The notes under the pieces were generated by a model. It saw only the letters and a list, made by a program, of their open reading frames with translations, ran no database searches and was not told the DNA's origin. DNA of 64,000 nt from Eumeta japonica. Its lineage: Eukaryota; Arthropoda; Insecta; Lepidoptera; Psychidae. Positions within the stretch are counted from its first letter, which is position 1, and every line of letters starts with the position of its first letter. The DNA lies in the NCBI GenBank assembly GCA_005406025.1, contig BGZK01000070.1, positions 124,001 to 188,000 of the forward strand, given 5' to 3'. Positions 1-13,200 of the stretch are shown here, piece by piece. The translations under genes and the position numbers were made by a program.

Positions 1-3000
1 AAGACAGAAGTGGTAATTGCTGGATTGAACGTATGATTTGACGTGTAAATAATGTATGGACAATATCTCAAATATTATGGTTAACATTCACGAATTACAT
101 ATTTCATTTTAGCGCTACTTGCCAGATATTTATTAAAACAAGAATGAACCCAATATAGGCTTTGGAGTAACCTTCATATGTACATGCTATTAACATCAAG
201 TTTTTGTATTCTACTCAGCGGTTGTGATTTTATTAATGAATTTGATTCGCCGATTGCATCAAAATGCCTTAATTTAATTAATTTAAGCTATTTTATTTAA
301 AAAAATACTACATTTAAGTCGTTTATAAGTCGCAAAAAACGCAGTATAATTTTTTCATACACTTAACACATATTTCAAAATCAAAATCTCTAGTATCCAT
401 CGTAGATCTTTCTTTATTGAAAGTAATTTTTCAACAACTAGAATATATTTTAGCACTAGAAAGAGCATAATAGTTTCAAAACAAATTCTTAGTGCGAGCA
501 ACACTAACATCGTTCTATAGAGACCTCTTTATACAAAGAAGACATTTCACCATTTTATGGTACCCCGGCCTGCACCTTGTACATAACTAATTAAAAAACG
601 CCATTAATAACCTATAGTGTTTTGACTACCATTTTGGCGTATTTTTTTAGTTTTTTTTTTTATTATACAAAACTATTACACAAACAGTTGTAGGCAAAAT
701 TTATTAAAAAAATGATGATGGCGCCCATGATATAATAAGTATTCAAGGACGAGCATGTCATGTAAATTTTATCTTGATTTAGAAATGTTCGAAAATTATA
801 ACTAACAATACATCCAACAAAACAAAAAAAAGGGTATATAAAAAGCTGTGTTAATAAGTACTTATATGATTTCAATTTATTTACTAATAAACGATGATAA
901 GGTTTTTCCAATATTATTTTGCTACTAAGTCTTGTGGTACATTTAATTTATGGTTGACTGTTAACAACTTTCGAAACAAATATATTAAATTATATAATGC
1001 TTTTGTACAAAACAAAATATTTCAAATATTTCTATTTTATTATTATTCCATAGATCCTATAGCTTGGTATTCGATCTTATAAAATATGAAACATCTCCTT
1101 ACAAAAGGAGAATTAGGAGAATTAATTAAAAAAAAAAAACTCCACATCACTGTACGAGACAATTATAATGCGTTATAAAATTTAATCTGAATTTTGACTT
1201 ATTGCTATGTCAAGTTTAACCACCCCATTGATATGTGGTGGTTAAATTGACTATACTTTATATGTATTTATTATTATAAATTTACTATACGAAATACACT
1301 TCCCATTAATTTTTTTTATTTCAGATCGAGGCGCTTCCATCTTGAGCCCTCCGTGCTGATCCAGTGGCGATCGGAGATTGCTTGCGTCACCAAAACGGTG
1401 ACGAAGCCTGGGACTAGAACCTTAAAGTGCTTAATAGATTGATTAAGTTATAAGCCTGTTGGTCGATTAGCCCATAGTCAGAATTGTACCCGACGATTTC
1501 TGGCTGGAAAGCAACATATGAACAAATTACCTGTCGTGAAACATGTTTACTCAAATAATAATAAGCAAAAATAAATAAAGTAAGTTTAAAAAAATAGGCC
1601 AGAACAGAATGAGTAACAAATTACAATATAATGATATAAGAGACCATTACAAACAATAATATTACACACGAATGGACCTAATTAAGGCAAAGGAGAAGCT
1701 TAAAAATCATAACTTTAACATTTTATTCCTATTCTTATACCCAGATAGTATACCTAATTGATATCCTTAATTTAAAACTGATATGAACTCTCAAAATTCA
1801 TAGAATTTTTCATTCATCAATATTCATAAATTTATCCAATTTGGCATTTTTTTCGGAGGCTGGATAATTGTACATACATTAATTATATATTACTAGCTGG
1901 TGTGACAGACGTTGTTCCACCCTTTTCACCATAGATGCGCATGTCATTTATGGTGCTTAGCCAGCTTAGTAATAGGTTTTTTTTATATGAAGACTGGACG
2001 CCGTAGTTAGCATGTACACTAGCTCCATCTAGGGGCCGAGTTACAACAAAATAGACAGCATAAAATTTTCCATGAAAGAACCATTTTGATGTACTACTTT
2101 CTTTAGTACAATTTGATGTACTAAACTCCAATACTATTTCATCGATCATCAATCTCCACTTGTTTTATACATACGGATTATACAAGAACGGCACATAGTA
2201 TTGAAGAACAGTGAATAGTTATAAAAAAATATTACACTAATATATCGTTCGTTGTGTATACTGGTATGTAGGCGCGACTAGAATAGGCAAGTATTCATAA
2301 AAAACTTGATTGTAAAATAATATTTTTCTACATCTGAAACTTCTGAAAACTTAAATTTTCTTTTCCTTTTTTCTCAGTGAGACATTAAATTAGTTTTAAT
2401 TCACATCCAAACCAAACAAAACAGTAAGCTTCCTGAATGAAAATGTCAGTAGCTGTCAAATTGGTAAATATCAATCTTTCAAGTTTGAATATATTACGAT
2501 AATTATCCTAAGCAAAGTTACTACTAATATTCATGTAAAAAACCGGTAATTATGAAATTATCCAAAACTTTTGAGATGTTTAACGAAAATAATAAAACAA
2601 GGAGCATTCAAATTGTAGTCAGACGTTGATAAGTAACGTGATTTATTTAGATAATACTATTTTTTAATGAAAAGCAGTTTCTATTGTCTCTTGCCAACGG
2701 CGACGTCATCATTAACGTGAATTTTAACGAAATATTAATTAGGGTAAGCATTAAAATGTAAATTAAAATAGTCGACATATATTTTTAACTACAAGTACTT
2801 TTGGACTATGTTGACTATTATACCGTACCTTCTAATTTACAGTTATAAGATAACATCTTGCATAATTTTTATATTTTTCTTTATCTAATTTTTTACATAA
2901 CCGTATCCCATAGTTCATTCACATTACATTTCCATTATTGTACATTTATTTATTTATATTAAAATAGTTCTGATCCTTATTTAAATCGTTCATTTATTGT

Positions 3001-3600
3001 TTTGTATTTGTATATAATGGATTTACAAAATCATATAAATAAAAATCTCTTATCCTCAAATTTTCCATAATTTCCGATAAATGCCGTCCCACAACCTGGA
3101 TATCCAACTTCGCTACCAGCGCAGCTCCTGCAGGAACATATCACATTCCTCAATAACATGCAGCACATCCTGGATCTTAGCGGGGTCGCAGGCGCAGTTC
3201 TTTATAACTTAAACCTTTATAGATAGCGTGCGAACCCGCCACATCCTGTAAGAGTTTTTTGCGACGTCACGTCGATTTGACTGATTGGCAATAATATTTG
3301 GTACCGACTAGCAATATTTATGACAATCAAAAGCAAACACAATATACGTTGTTGCAGATATTAACAGCTTTAATTGACGATTTCCGTACCTACCTAGAGG
3401 ATAAGATGAGTTGTTAGTATTTGACGCGAGCTTACTGGGTTCGATTCTCGATCGGGAGACATTCATTTCTCCTCACCGTTACTCCAATTCGAATTTCCAA
3501 GTGCTGTGTGTCCTGCACATTATAAATTTGATTCTCAGCTTGTATTAGAACTGCCAATATAATTCGCGCGAGCGCATAGCTTATCATTATTTAAAAGTTA
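1..3600. other. Intergenic/upstream sequence without a recognisable gene
   Basis: AT-rich sequence upstream of the Ly6-type gene. Short open stretches (for example 1883-2152 on the - strand) show no family motif I recognise. A perfect short inverted repeat lies at 1386-1402 (GTCACC-AAAAC-GGTGAC). A GC-richer patch at 3085-3200 and a tRNA-like B-box string (GGTTCGATTCTCG, about 3438) look like remnants of LINE/SINE insertions, but neither is complete enough to classify. Confidence 0.4.
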
Positions 3601-3770
3601 CTTCTCTACTTCACCTCGACGCGTCGATAGATTAGCTCAGGCCGGGGTCAGCCATCGCCTTAAGCGCCTTCGTGAGCCGCGCCCGCCCTGCGTTCACTAC
3701 ACGGCCCGCGACAACCGTAGCGTGTAGCTGTCATTTTTCGCACAGTGAATGCCGTTCGAGGTGAATTTTT
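3600..3770 (+). promoter_or_regulatory. GC-rich island, candidate promoter/5' UTR exon of the Ly6-type gene
   Basis: This is the only strongly GC-rich block in the first 9 kb (dense CG dinucleotides in 3610-3735). It lies about 0.4 kb before the first coding exon. A possible 5' splice donor (CGAG/gtgaat, about 3757) would end a non-coding first exon, which fits the acceptor-like polypyrimidine-TAG that opens the next exon at 4140. This is inference from composition and position only; no TATA box was assigned. Confidence 0.3.
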
Positions 3771-4141
3771 TTTTTCATCGCGTTAAATATACTTTCTCAT
3801 TATTCCCTTTAAAAAGTCAACGCCGATTTCTCTTAACGACCCGCCGTCTTTTCTCTACAAAAGCAAATTAATGAGCCTCGTTAGTGCAACGTGACTGTGA
3901 ATTAATGTTTTAAAATATCGAAGCGACGTTGTATGAACAACGAAGGGATGTTATTTGAGGAGTTGAAAAAAATTGAAATTCCACATTTCGGGCAGCATTT
4001 AAAAGTGACGTCAATATTCCTTGAGGACGTATTGATAAATATATTGTGTTAATTAATGAATATGCATTGTATATATACATATATATATTTATTATTGAAA
4101 TATTTTATTGTCGATAATATATGAATATTTTTTTTCTAGCT

Positions 4142-4232
4142 ATGCAGCCGCGAAGGGAACGCGTCAAATGGGATTTGAAATCATGGCCAGGCCTAACAGC
4201 AGCTGTGCTGATCCTAATTTTACAGGCTGAAG
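4142..4232 (+). CDS. Ly6-type gene, coding exon 1 (signal peptide)
   Basis: The exon follows a strong acceptor (poly-T then TAG at 4137-4139), so a non-coding exon lies upstream. ATG is at 4142, two bases into the exon. It encodes an N-terminus with Arg/Lys charges, a leucine/isoleucine-rich core and Gln-Ala-Glu at the cleavage region. The donor is GAAG/gtatgt at 4233, phase 1. Confidence 0.8.
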
Positions 4233-7200
4233 GTATGTTATTTATTATATTTCCCATAAACTGTTAAAACGTGATCAAGACACATGTCGTAGAGGCAGCA
4301 TCTAAAATACGTAAAGTTTGTATTTAGTTTGCTTAATTAACACAACTGGCGCTAGTGCAAATTGAAACTTCATAATGATCCGTGCCACCCGATGCCTCTT
4401 TGTGCAATATTTTTATGCATTTGTGTAATTGTTATAATGATAAAAGCAAACGCCCTAACAGTGATATAATTGTTTATTTTTTAATATCATTGTTACGCTA
4501 CGTTTTATTTCTAATTTCAGAACGTTTATCGTGTGATTGTTCGTATTTATAGAACAATTATTGATTAAAAAAAATTAATTAGCATCGAACACGTCAAATT
4601 ATTGATGCAAGACAATATGTCAAGAATATCAACATTGGTGCTAAGAAACGAACGAGGCAAAAAAAAATAAATATTTTACTTAAAATAAATCGAGTGTCCA
4701 TAATATATAATTTGATGTAAAAATACGCACTGCACTGCACAGATTTTAAACAAATGGATACTAAATTGGTACCCATAGGGACATAAAACCTATGAAACTC
4801 ATTTTTTCTCGAATGACAAATGGGTAGTTTGGATACCTATCCATTTCTTCATTTAATTTCACGCCCCCACGCTCGTCCAACTTTTTATATTATTTTAATC
4901 TTACATTATAGAAATAAACCACGAATCGCCAATACTAACCAACTTTATAACTCGTGTCATAATAGCTAGAAGGAATGACGTAGGACGTGCCAATGTGGAA
5001 ACATTCATTTTTAAAATTCCTGACTGCTTGTTTACTAGCTTGTTTACTAGAGGGTATCATGTATTCAAACGCAGTGAAAGGAATTTGGCGAGCGGTTAAA
5101 ATTCAGTTTTTTGAAATGTAGGTATGGCTACGTAGAAATTTATTTATGAGAATAAATTGAAAAGTGTTATTTATGACATAGACAATCGATAGTCCTTAAC
5201 TATCGCCACTGATCTGTTACCAAAAACGTATGAGCAGTGTGTGTTCAAATTTGATTTCATTGCTGAATTTGCAACAATATAAGAGCATTAATGTTTTAAT
5301 GAAGAAATATATCTTCATTAATTTGGTATAATAATGATTGCTATTATTATGTTTTTAAAGAACGAAAAGAAATTAATGAAGATCATTAAACGCAATAAAA
5401 ACACCTTTGCATAATATTATATACATAAACTATATCAAATTTTGCGTAAAGCTTTAACTGACTAATGTCTGTACTTTGGGACTGTACTTATAAAAATGAA
5501 CATTGGAGTTCTTTGTAAGTGTAATCGAAGCCGAAACAATCATTTTAAAAGTTTTTGTCTGTTTCGTTTTTGGTCCTTCGCACATTAGGTAAAAACTAGT
5601 GGACAAAATTGTATGCTCTTCTTACAGGTGTGTTACTGGAGGTCTAACTTAAAAAAAAACATGTCGTCGTCATTTTGACGCACGGTCTAGAAGCTAAGTC
5701 ATTCGAAAATATCTTTTAAACTGGGAACTTTAACTAAATATTGGAAAATACTTTTAGGATTCCATATATGCACGGTTTTAAACCCTGTCATACTATCTTA
5801 TTGCTACATCTTTAAAGATTGAGACTATAGCAGGACCGGGATCGAGATCACGACGGACACAGCGCCATCTATAGGTATAAAAGATAAAGGGATTCCTCAT
5901 GTGTCCGCGCGTAGAGCCGTGGGCGAAAGCTAGTAAATAAATAATAACTAATTGTGGACCTTGAACAAATAAATCGATATTTTTTTTGATAGAGTATCAT
6001 GAACTGTATAAGTAGTTGTTTGTCAATAAAATGAAATAAATTTTATTTGTAATTAATATTATGAAATATTAATAATATAATCACTCAGTTTGTATTGTTT
6101 TTCTTTAATAGCATTCATGGAAATTATTATTGTTGTAGGTTTTAAGCCGTTTTTTAGGGTTCCGATCCAAAATGGCAAACACGGAACCCTTATAGATTCG
6201 TCATGTTCGTCCGTCCTTCCGTCCGTATGTCACAGACATTTTATTCAAAAACTACGACATATATTGATTAAATTTACAGTGTAGGTTTTTTATATAAGCG
6301 GTTACTTAGTTTGGTGGTTAACAAAAATAAATATTTCTAGGGGGACACACTATACATGTAAAAGCTGAAAAAAATTTTTTTAGCAAACGAATAGCACATA
6401 TTTCGACAGTTCTTTTAAAAACACCAAGATTTTTACAAATTTATGTGAATAATTTAGGAAATAATCGCTCTGAAAGTTGCAGAAATTGTGTGTGTCCCCT
6501 CTATGTTCTAAACCGCATGTTCAAAAAATATAAAAAAAATATCGAAGGTAACGTTTAATAAATACTTTTAACGGAAATTATTGTGAACATGGTCAGATAT
6601 ACTGTTTTTGAGTAATTACCGAAAAACTACGCTTCTCAACAAAAGGACGTAAGTGCTATGAAGATACGCTCTTTTGCTGATGCACCTTAGTTTACACTAG
6701 TTTAATAGTAGTAGACGACATACCTACTTGTTTTTCTAGTTATAGTCGACTAAAGTGCTTATAACTATTTAGTGCGGGAAACATGGACAGAGTCTAACAA
6801 CATAGTTTTTCATCTGTAGTGCATTTCTTCGTAGTAACGGCTTCGGAATCCAACATAGAGCATTGTTCGACATGCTCTTAACCGGTTTTTTTATTTCTCT
6901 GTTAATCGATCTAATCGATTTTTCTATTAATCGATCACGAACTTGCAACAGATGGCACACTCTATTTACATAATTTATATATCAATACAACCAGACAAAT
7001 TCGCAGGTTCATTACAGTAGTAGTTACAGAGATATAAATTGTAATTACAATTGTCAAAGTTTCTAAGAACATCAATCGATTGTAATCTTTGACATTAAGC
7101 ATTTATTTTCAAATTTAATATCCGCTCAATCTGCATTTGAATTATTAATAGTTATATGAAAATACTTTAGTTCAAGATTTTAATATGTTTTTAATAAAGC

Positions 7201-10200
7201 TGTGGTTATTATTTTGGAGAAAATAACTAATAAACTAACAATTCTTTACAATAGATCCGTTATATTTGTTTAAATCAACGCTTAAATGAATTTATACACA
7301 AAAATTTAAACACGTGTGACGACCTACACGGAAAAATCAAGTTCCTCGAATAGTTAATTGAAGAAGCCTTGAGAGGCAGCTGTTAAATTTCTCAAGCTAC
7401 TTGTGTTCTTTCATAATTTACAACTTCCTCGTAGACGGACGTCAGCACTCATAAACGATCCAATTTTTACATCCAAACACTTTTTGTTGTTCAATAAGTC
7501 TACGTATGGTGATTATTTTTCTATCGTATAAAATATAACTTGTACGTAACACAATGTTTAAATAGTTCGAAGCGATTCTCGTATAAAAGTCAACAAAACG
7601 ATTACATTTCCATAAAATATAGTTTTACGTTCCAACAATTCGTTTACTAAGGTTGCATCTCAACTAATTACTATTAAATACTTTATCTGTATTTATTATT
7701 AATGTGACAATATGTCTGTCCCTTTGTAAATTTGTACATCGATGAAATCGAACGGCGAGTTACACATGTCGTAAAAACTTAGTTCGTAAAATCTGACAGA
7801 TTATCCATACATTTATCTGTCAAATCTTACGGCTTATGCTTTTAATCTTGGTGCAACCTACCGTAACAAAAACGACGGACTGCCTCGACAAACTCATAGA
7901 CAACTGTGTTGGAGGAAGGCCGGCCGATTACACTAACAGAGGGTAGCGTTATAGAAGTCAAGTCATCGTCAACTCGATCTGAATACGATGCGTGTCTGAA
8001 ATCCGTTGCGAGGTCAAAGTGCAACGAATCGATAAGCGACATCATGTGGACAACGTTTTTTTTTAGGGTTGCAAATTTTGTCACGTTTCCTACATTTGTT
8101 GAAATAAATAAAGCGAAGACCGAGATCAAAGAAACAAATTAAATGTTATACGGAATTAATCTTTACGGTTTTATATATATACTAGCTCACCGCTCGCGGC
8201 CTCGCCGGTGTGGAAAATGGGATGTATTCCTCCATCTTTTGTTTTGAACAATCGTCCTGCTTCGAACTCGGTCCAGGTACCTTTCCTGATTTCGATCTTA
8301 GTCACGCTCCAGATTGCAATCCCGGTCCTTATTCAGTTTCTAATTAATTCTAAAATTTAAGTCGCACTTAAGTAAAACTTAGCCTATGGACAAAGTCGAT
8401 GTATCCTTTACATGTATACAAAATTTCATTTCAATCGGATGTGTAGGTCAATAGTTATAAGGGAACGACCAAAAAAACCTCTGTAGATTTATATATTAGT
8501 AAAGTATTGATATATATATATATTACTCGAAGCGCTAAGTAAGCCTTTCGCGGCACTGTATCAAGATCAATTATACTTTGTATATCATAACATGTCCCAT
8601 AAAGCTGGTCGCATTCACGCCGGTAAGGCATGATGTGGTTTCTACTTCGCTTCATGCACCATAATACGACAATGCCCTTTGAAGCTAATTCGAACCCTAA
8701 TCACCTAACATTTTAAGTTGTCCTAATTGCACAGTAGTTCCTATGGATATTGAACAGGCATAGCCACCCTTTAATGTGCGGGAAATATAAATCATATACA
8801 AAGGAAGCAATCCCTATGCAGTGATGGTGGAATGTCGATTGCTTCATAGGGATTGATAAATATAAGAATAGAGATATAAAAGATCGGTCAGTGCGTTTTG
8901 GGAGAAGATGTTATGGTTAAAATTGAAAAGTATAAATTATCGAGGTGGTTTGTCCATCGGATGAAACAATATGACGCCAGAAATGGGTATGATGGTCGAG
9001 TGGGCAAGAAGTGGTCATGATCCTTTATCACACGAAATTGATTATACATTAAAGGGTCAAATTTAGAATATCTGAAACAGCGGAGCTTAATGAAAGTATT
9101 CACGAAGTTTAGTGAAAGCTCTCTAGGAAATAGACGTGAGCTTATATTACGTTTTATAGAACGGATTATAATAAAAATTTTAATTCAACGATATTGTTTT
9201 ATACATAAAAACGATCAATCGTTTTGAATAAAGAGTTATGGATTTGGTAAAACACATTAAAAAGCAATTTTCGAGACATACGAAATTTAAGTACATGAGT
9301 ATTTTTTTATTCTAATTATATAAAAACAAATAAAAATATACTCATTAAGCTGTTTTTTTTTCTTTTTTATTTCCGCCGCCGTTAACTTTTTAAAATGACC
9401 CCCACGATTTAATAGACCCTTCACATAATCCGTTGTATGACAGCATCGCTAAGCAGACGACCCCCAACTTAACTGCTCACATAATAAAACGCACTTAAGT
9501 ACGAATTCAATCTTGAGAGCGGAAAGAGCAGGACAGTCGGACTGTCTCGAAATAGAAAATGATATATGTTTCCGCTCCGACGTTGCTTCTTGGGATGGCG
9601 CATGGTTAGAGAGGTTTATTAAAACGGCTCTGTGACTGAGACGGCTATAGCGCGCGTTATCTCTCTCTATTCTCTGCCATAATTCACTGCGGACATTTCA
9701 AACCATAGCTGTTTCCATTTCGTTAGATACGACGGCGAGATTCATTTTAGTCATCGAACCGTGTCGTTGACCTGTGGAAATCGGATTATCGATACGTTTA
9801 ACTACCTATTCGATAATTCATCGATTGTAATTATTAAACAAAAGCGGACTTTAGTCCCCTTATTATAGAGATCTCCATCTCCTGATAGAAACTAATTGAA
9901 TTACAAAGAAATTAATTATAATATGTTGGAAGACTAAAACAACAGACGGCACCAAGCCGTGCGTTGTTCAATTTTATTATGTATTGGATGATTCAAATAA
10001 CTAACAGTTCTTTAAATACGAAAAATAACACGTTACACATTCTAAATTGAAAGATATTTACATATCAGAATTATGTCCATCGCTTTTGTAGCATTTATTC
10101 GTGCAAATATTGTGTTGTCCAAATCCATCGTGTCATAAACGGACAACTAGTATTTCATTTTTAATCTCATCCATATATTTCAAATACACCCCTTCAAATG

Positions 10201-13200
10201 TCTTACAACGGCGACTTCTATAATCGGTCCCGTTTAAAATAAAATATAGTTTAAAAAACTAAAAAACACGCTTTGATGATCACATCGAACTGAAAAACGA
10301 AAAATAATTCTTAATATAGGCAGAAAATATAAATTAACGAAAAAAGATTAGTATTATTGTGAAAAAAGCGTGGGGTGCTTTGTGCCATATTTTTTTCACT
10401 TATCAAGCACCCCACGCTTTTTTCACAATAATACTAATCTTTTTTCGTTAATTTATATTTTCTGCCTATATTAAGAATTATTTTTCGTTTTTTAGTTCGA
10501 TGTGATCATCAAAGCGTATTTTTTAGTTTTTTTAAACTATATTTATTTTATACTTTTTAGTTTGATAGATTGTCAAAAAAAATTATATTCGAGTTCTTGT
10601 GAATGTTTGGACGTGACGCACATTTTTTTTTAGTATCGTAAATCTACGACAGAGGGTGTACGGATGGGAAATTCTTTCCGAACGGGAGAGTTAGGGTCAA
10701 GGTGTTAATTTTCAAAAATGATACTGAAGTCGATAGTATTGTAAACCTTTGATAGAGGGCGGATGATTGTAAAACTCTCTTCGAATAGAAGATTTAAGTT
10801 TATGGTCTTAATTTTTGAGAATAATTCAGTTTTGACGTTTTTACTATAGAGTTTAATATGAAATATTATTTTATCATGAATCCATTTTCTTTATAGATGA
10901 GTTGTTTGAAAATATGAACTTTTCTACTTAACTTCTACATCCAAAATTTTAATTATATTCATTTAAATTTCAAAAAGAAATCTTCAGAAAACTAAATATT
11001 TTATCAACATCAAAGTATGACATTGTATGAATTAATCCTTGTACCTATTTTTTATATTAATTCTGTTTATACGTAAGTCCCTATTTTGAACTGATTGAAT
11101 TTACATCGATACCAAATAGAATTACCAAACCAAATTAATTAATCCTGGCGATCCTGACCAGGACAATTAGACAAACTTATCAAATTATTGTATTGTCACC
11201 GGTCCTTGATAAGTCTACAAAGTTTCAATAAAATCTGACCTTTCAAAGTGGGTCAAAATCGAGTGCAAAGAAGTCGGTTACAAACAAACAAGCAAACAAA
11301 CAAACAAACATACAAGTGAAGCTAATAAAAGCGTGTTAAAAATAACAAAACATTGACGTGCTATTGTGGTGTTGCCATTATTTAATATAAAAATTAACCT
11401 AAAATAATGACGTGTAACGCCTCAGAAATATTTCTAAAAACGCGTGCGTCTCACACCGCTCCTAAACGATGAGCCGCATATAAAGTACATCTCAAGGCGA
11501 AGCGCCTACAGCGGCGATGTTAACGAGCCAGACGCGATAAGTTTGCATCTGACTTTTTATAATCGAGCCAGCCGCTCTTTCACGAGCGACGCAATCGACG
11601 GTCGAGGACGAGCTATTGTCGCGGTAGCCAGGGTGATGTCAGGATATTTCTCTGGAGTCTGTTTTGAATGAGATCGGATTTCCTTTAAGAGACAGAACTC
11701 AACGTTTTTCCCGCTTACAAAACTCATTCGGCCTCTTGTTAATTTTAATCGGACAACGACTCAAAACAACACCGTTCGGAATGTGCGCGCTTGTTTTATA
11801 CGGAGCGAAATGAGTTTTGCTTCATACGAGAAAGTTCCACTCGGTTTAGATCATCTGAATATTTGTAATTTATAAAATTATTACATCAAACAACTTTAAA
11901 CCTTTCAACTGATTTATTATAAGCATACACTCCGAAATTTAAGCAATAATGTTTTTGAGCTTGGGAAATTCAAAAAGCAGCTGGTTATGCGGCTGCTCTG
12001 CAAGGTTAACCGTTGCCCAGATTTTTATTCGCGGAAATAAAAAAAGCATTGATAAATAAAAAGTATTTATTGACGAAAGTGATTACAGACTTGAAACTAA
12101 AACGTGATTTTTTTTTTCAATTTTTCAATAATATATGTAGGTATTACAAATTTCTTTAAAAATCGTAATTATTTATAGAAGGTCATGAAGGTCATCAAGT
12201 CACTTTGTGGACATTTTCCTTTATATGTTCAATAACTGTTTTCAGTTTTTTTTTTTGTTTTGCTTCCTGTTACAATTTCTTTCATTTAATGCAAAATCAA
12301 TTCTCAACTATTTATAATTTTCTAATAAAGGTGATTTTGGTATACTGGAGGAATTTTTTATGATTTAAACCGATTACATTGGACATCATTAAAATTAATG
12401 AATAAGAAATCTTGAAAAATTAAAATATTCAGCGCATTATTTGGCTCTACGGTACGCGCAGGCCCAGTAACGTGCTCCTTGAATGCATCAGCTGCGCCGT
12501 CCGGCAAGGCCTGGACCCTAGCAACTAGGCTTGTTGAAAAAATATCGATACATCAATATATCGATATTATTTTTTTGATGTATCAATATTTTTTATCGAT
12601 ATTTAATGTTTCGATATATCTACATAAAATTCTAAGTATCGAAAAGGTAGAAAAATCGATATTTTTATAATTAAAAAATCCTTAAAGGAATACTTTTTTT
12701 ATACTAACATTTTTTAAACAAATTACATTTTATGTTTTTGGTCGATTCGTATCTATGTAATCGTATCGTACATTACTATATACTGTGATTGAAGTAGATT
12801 AGGCCAAATACATAAATTAATTTTTAGAGCGCCAATATTCTCTTTCAAATCATACCGATATATCGATAGTTTTATCGATATATCGGTATGATAATAAAAA
12901 TATCAATATCGATATTGATGTTTTCAAAAATATCGGTACAATATATATCGATACTTAAATGCATTTCTGAATCCCTACTAGCAACTGCAAATTTTACGAT
13001 GTTGCCTAATCATACAAGAGTTTTCTCATTGGCTTCGACGTCGACAGCAATTTTACTAAAAAGTTTGGAAAAAACTAGAACTTCATTTACAACATCAAAA
13101 CATTAGAGATTCGTTTTTTTTTGAATCTAACTTATTAAATATAAAATCAAAAATATATAGATATTTTTAAATTTCTAACCCTTGATTTTTTATGACATAT

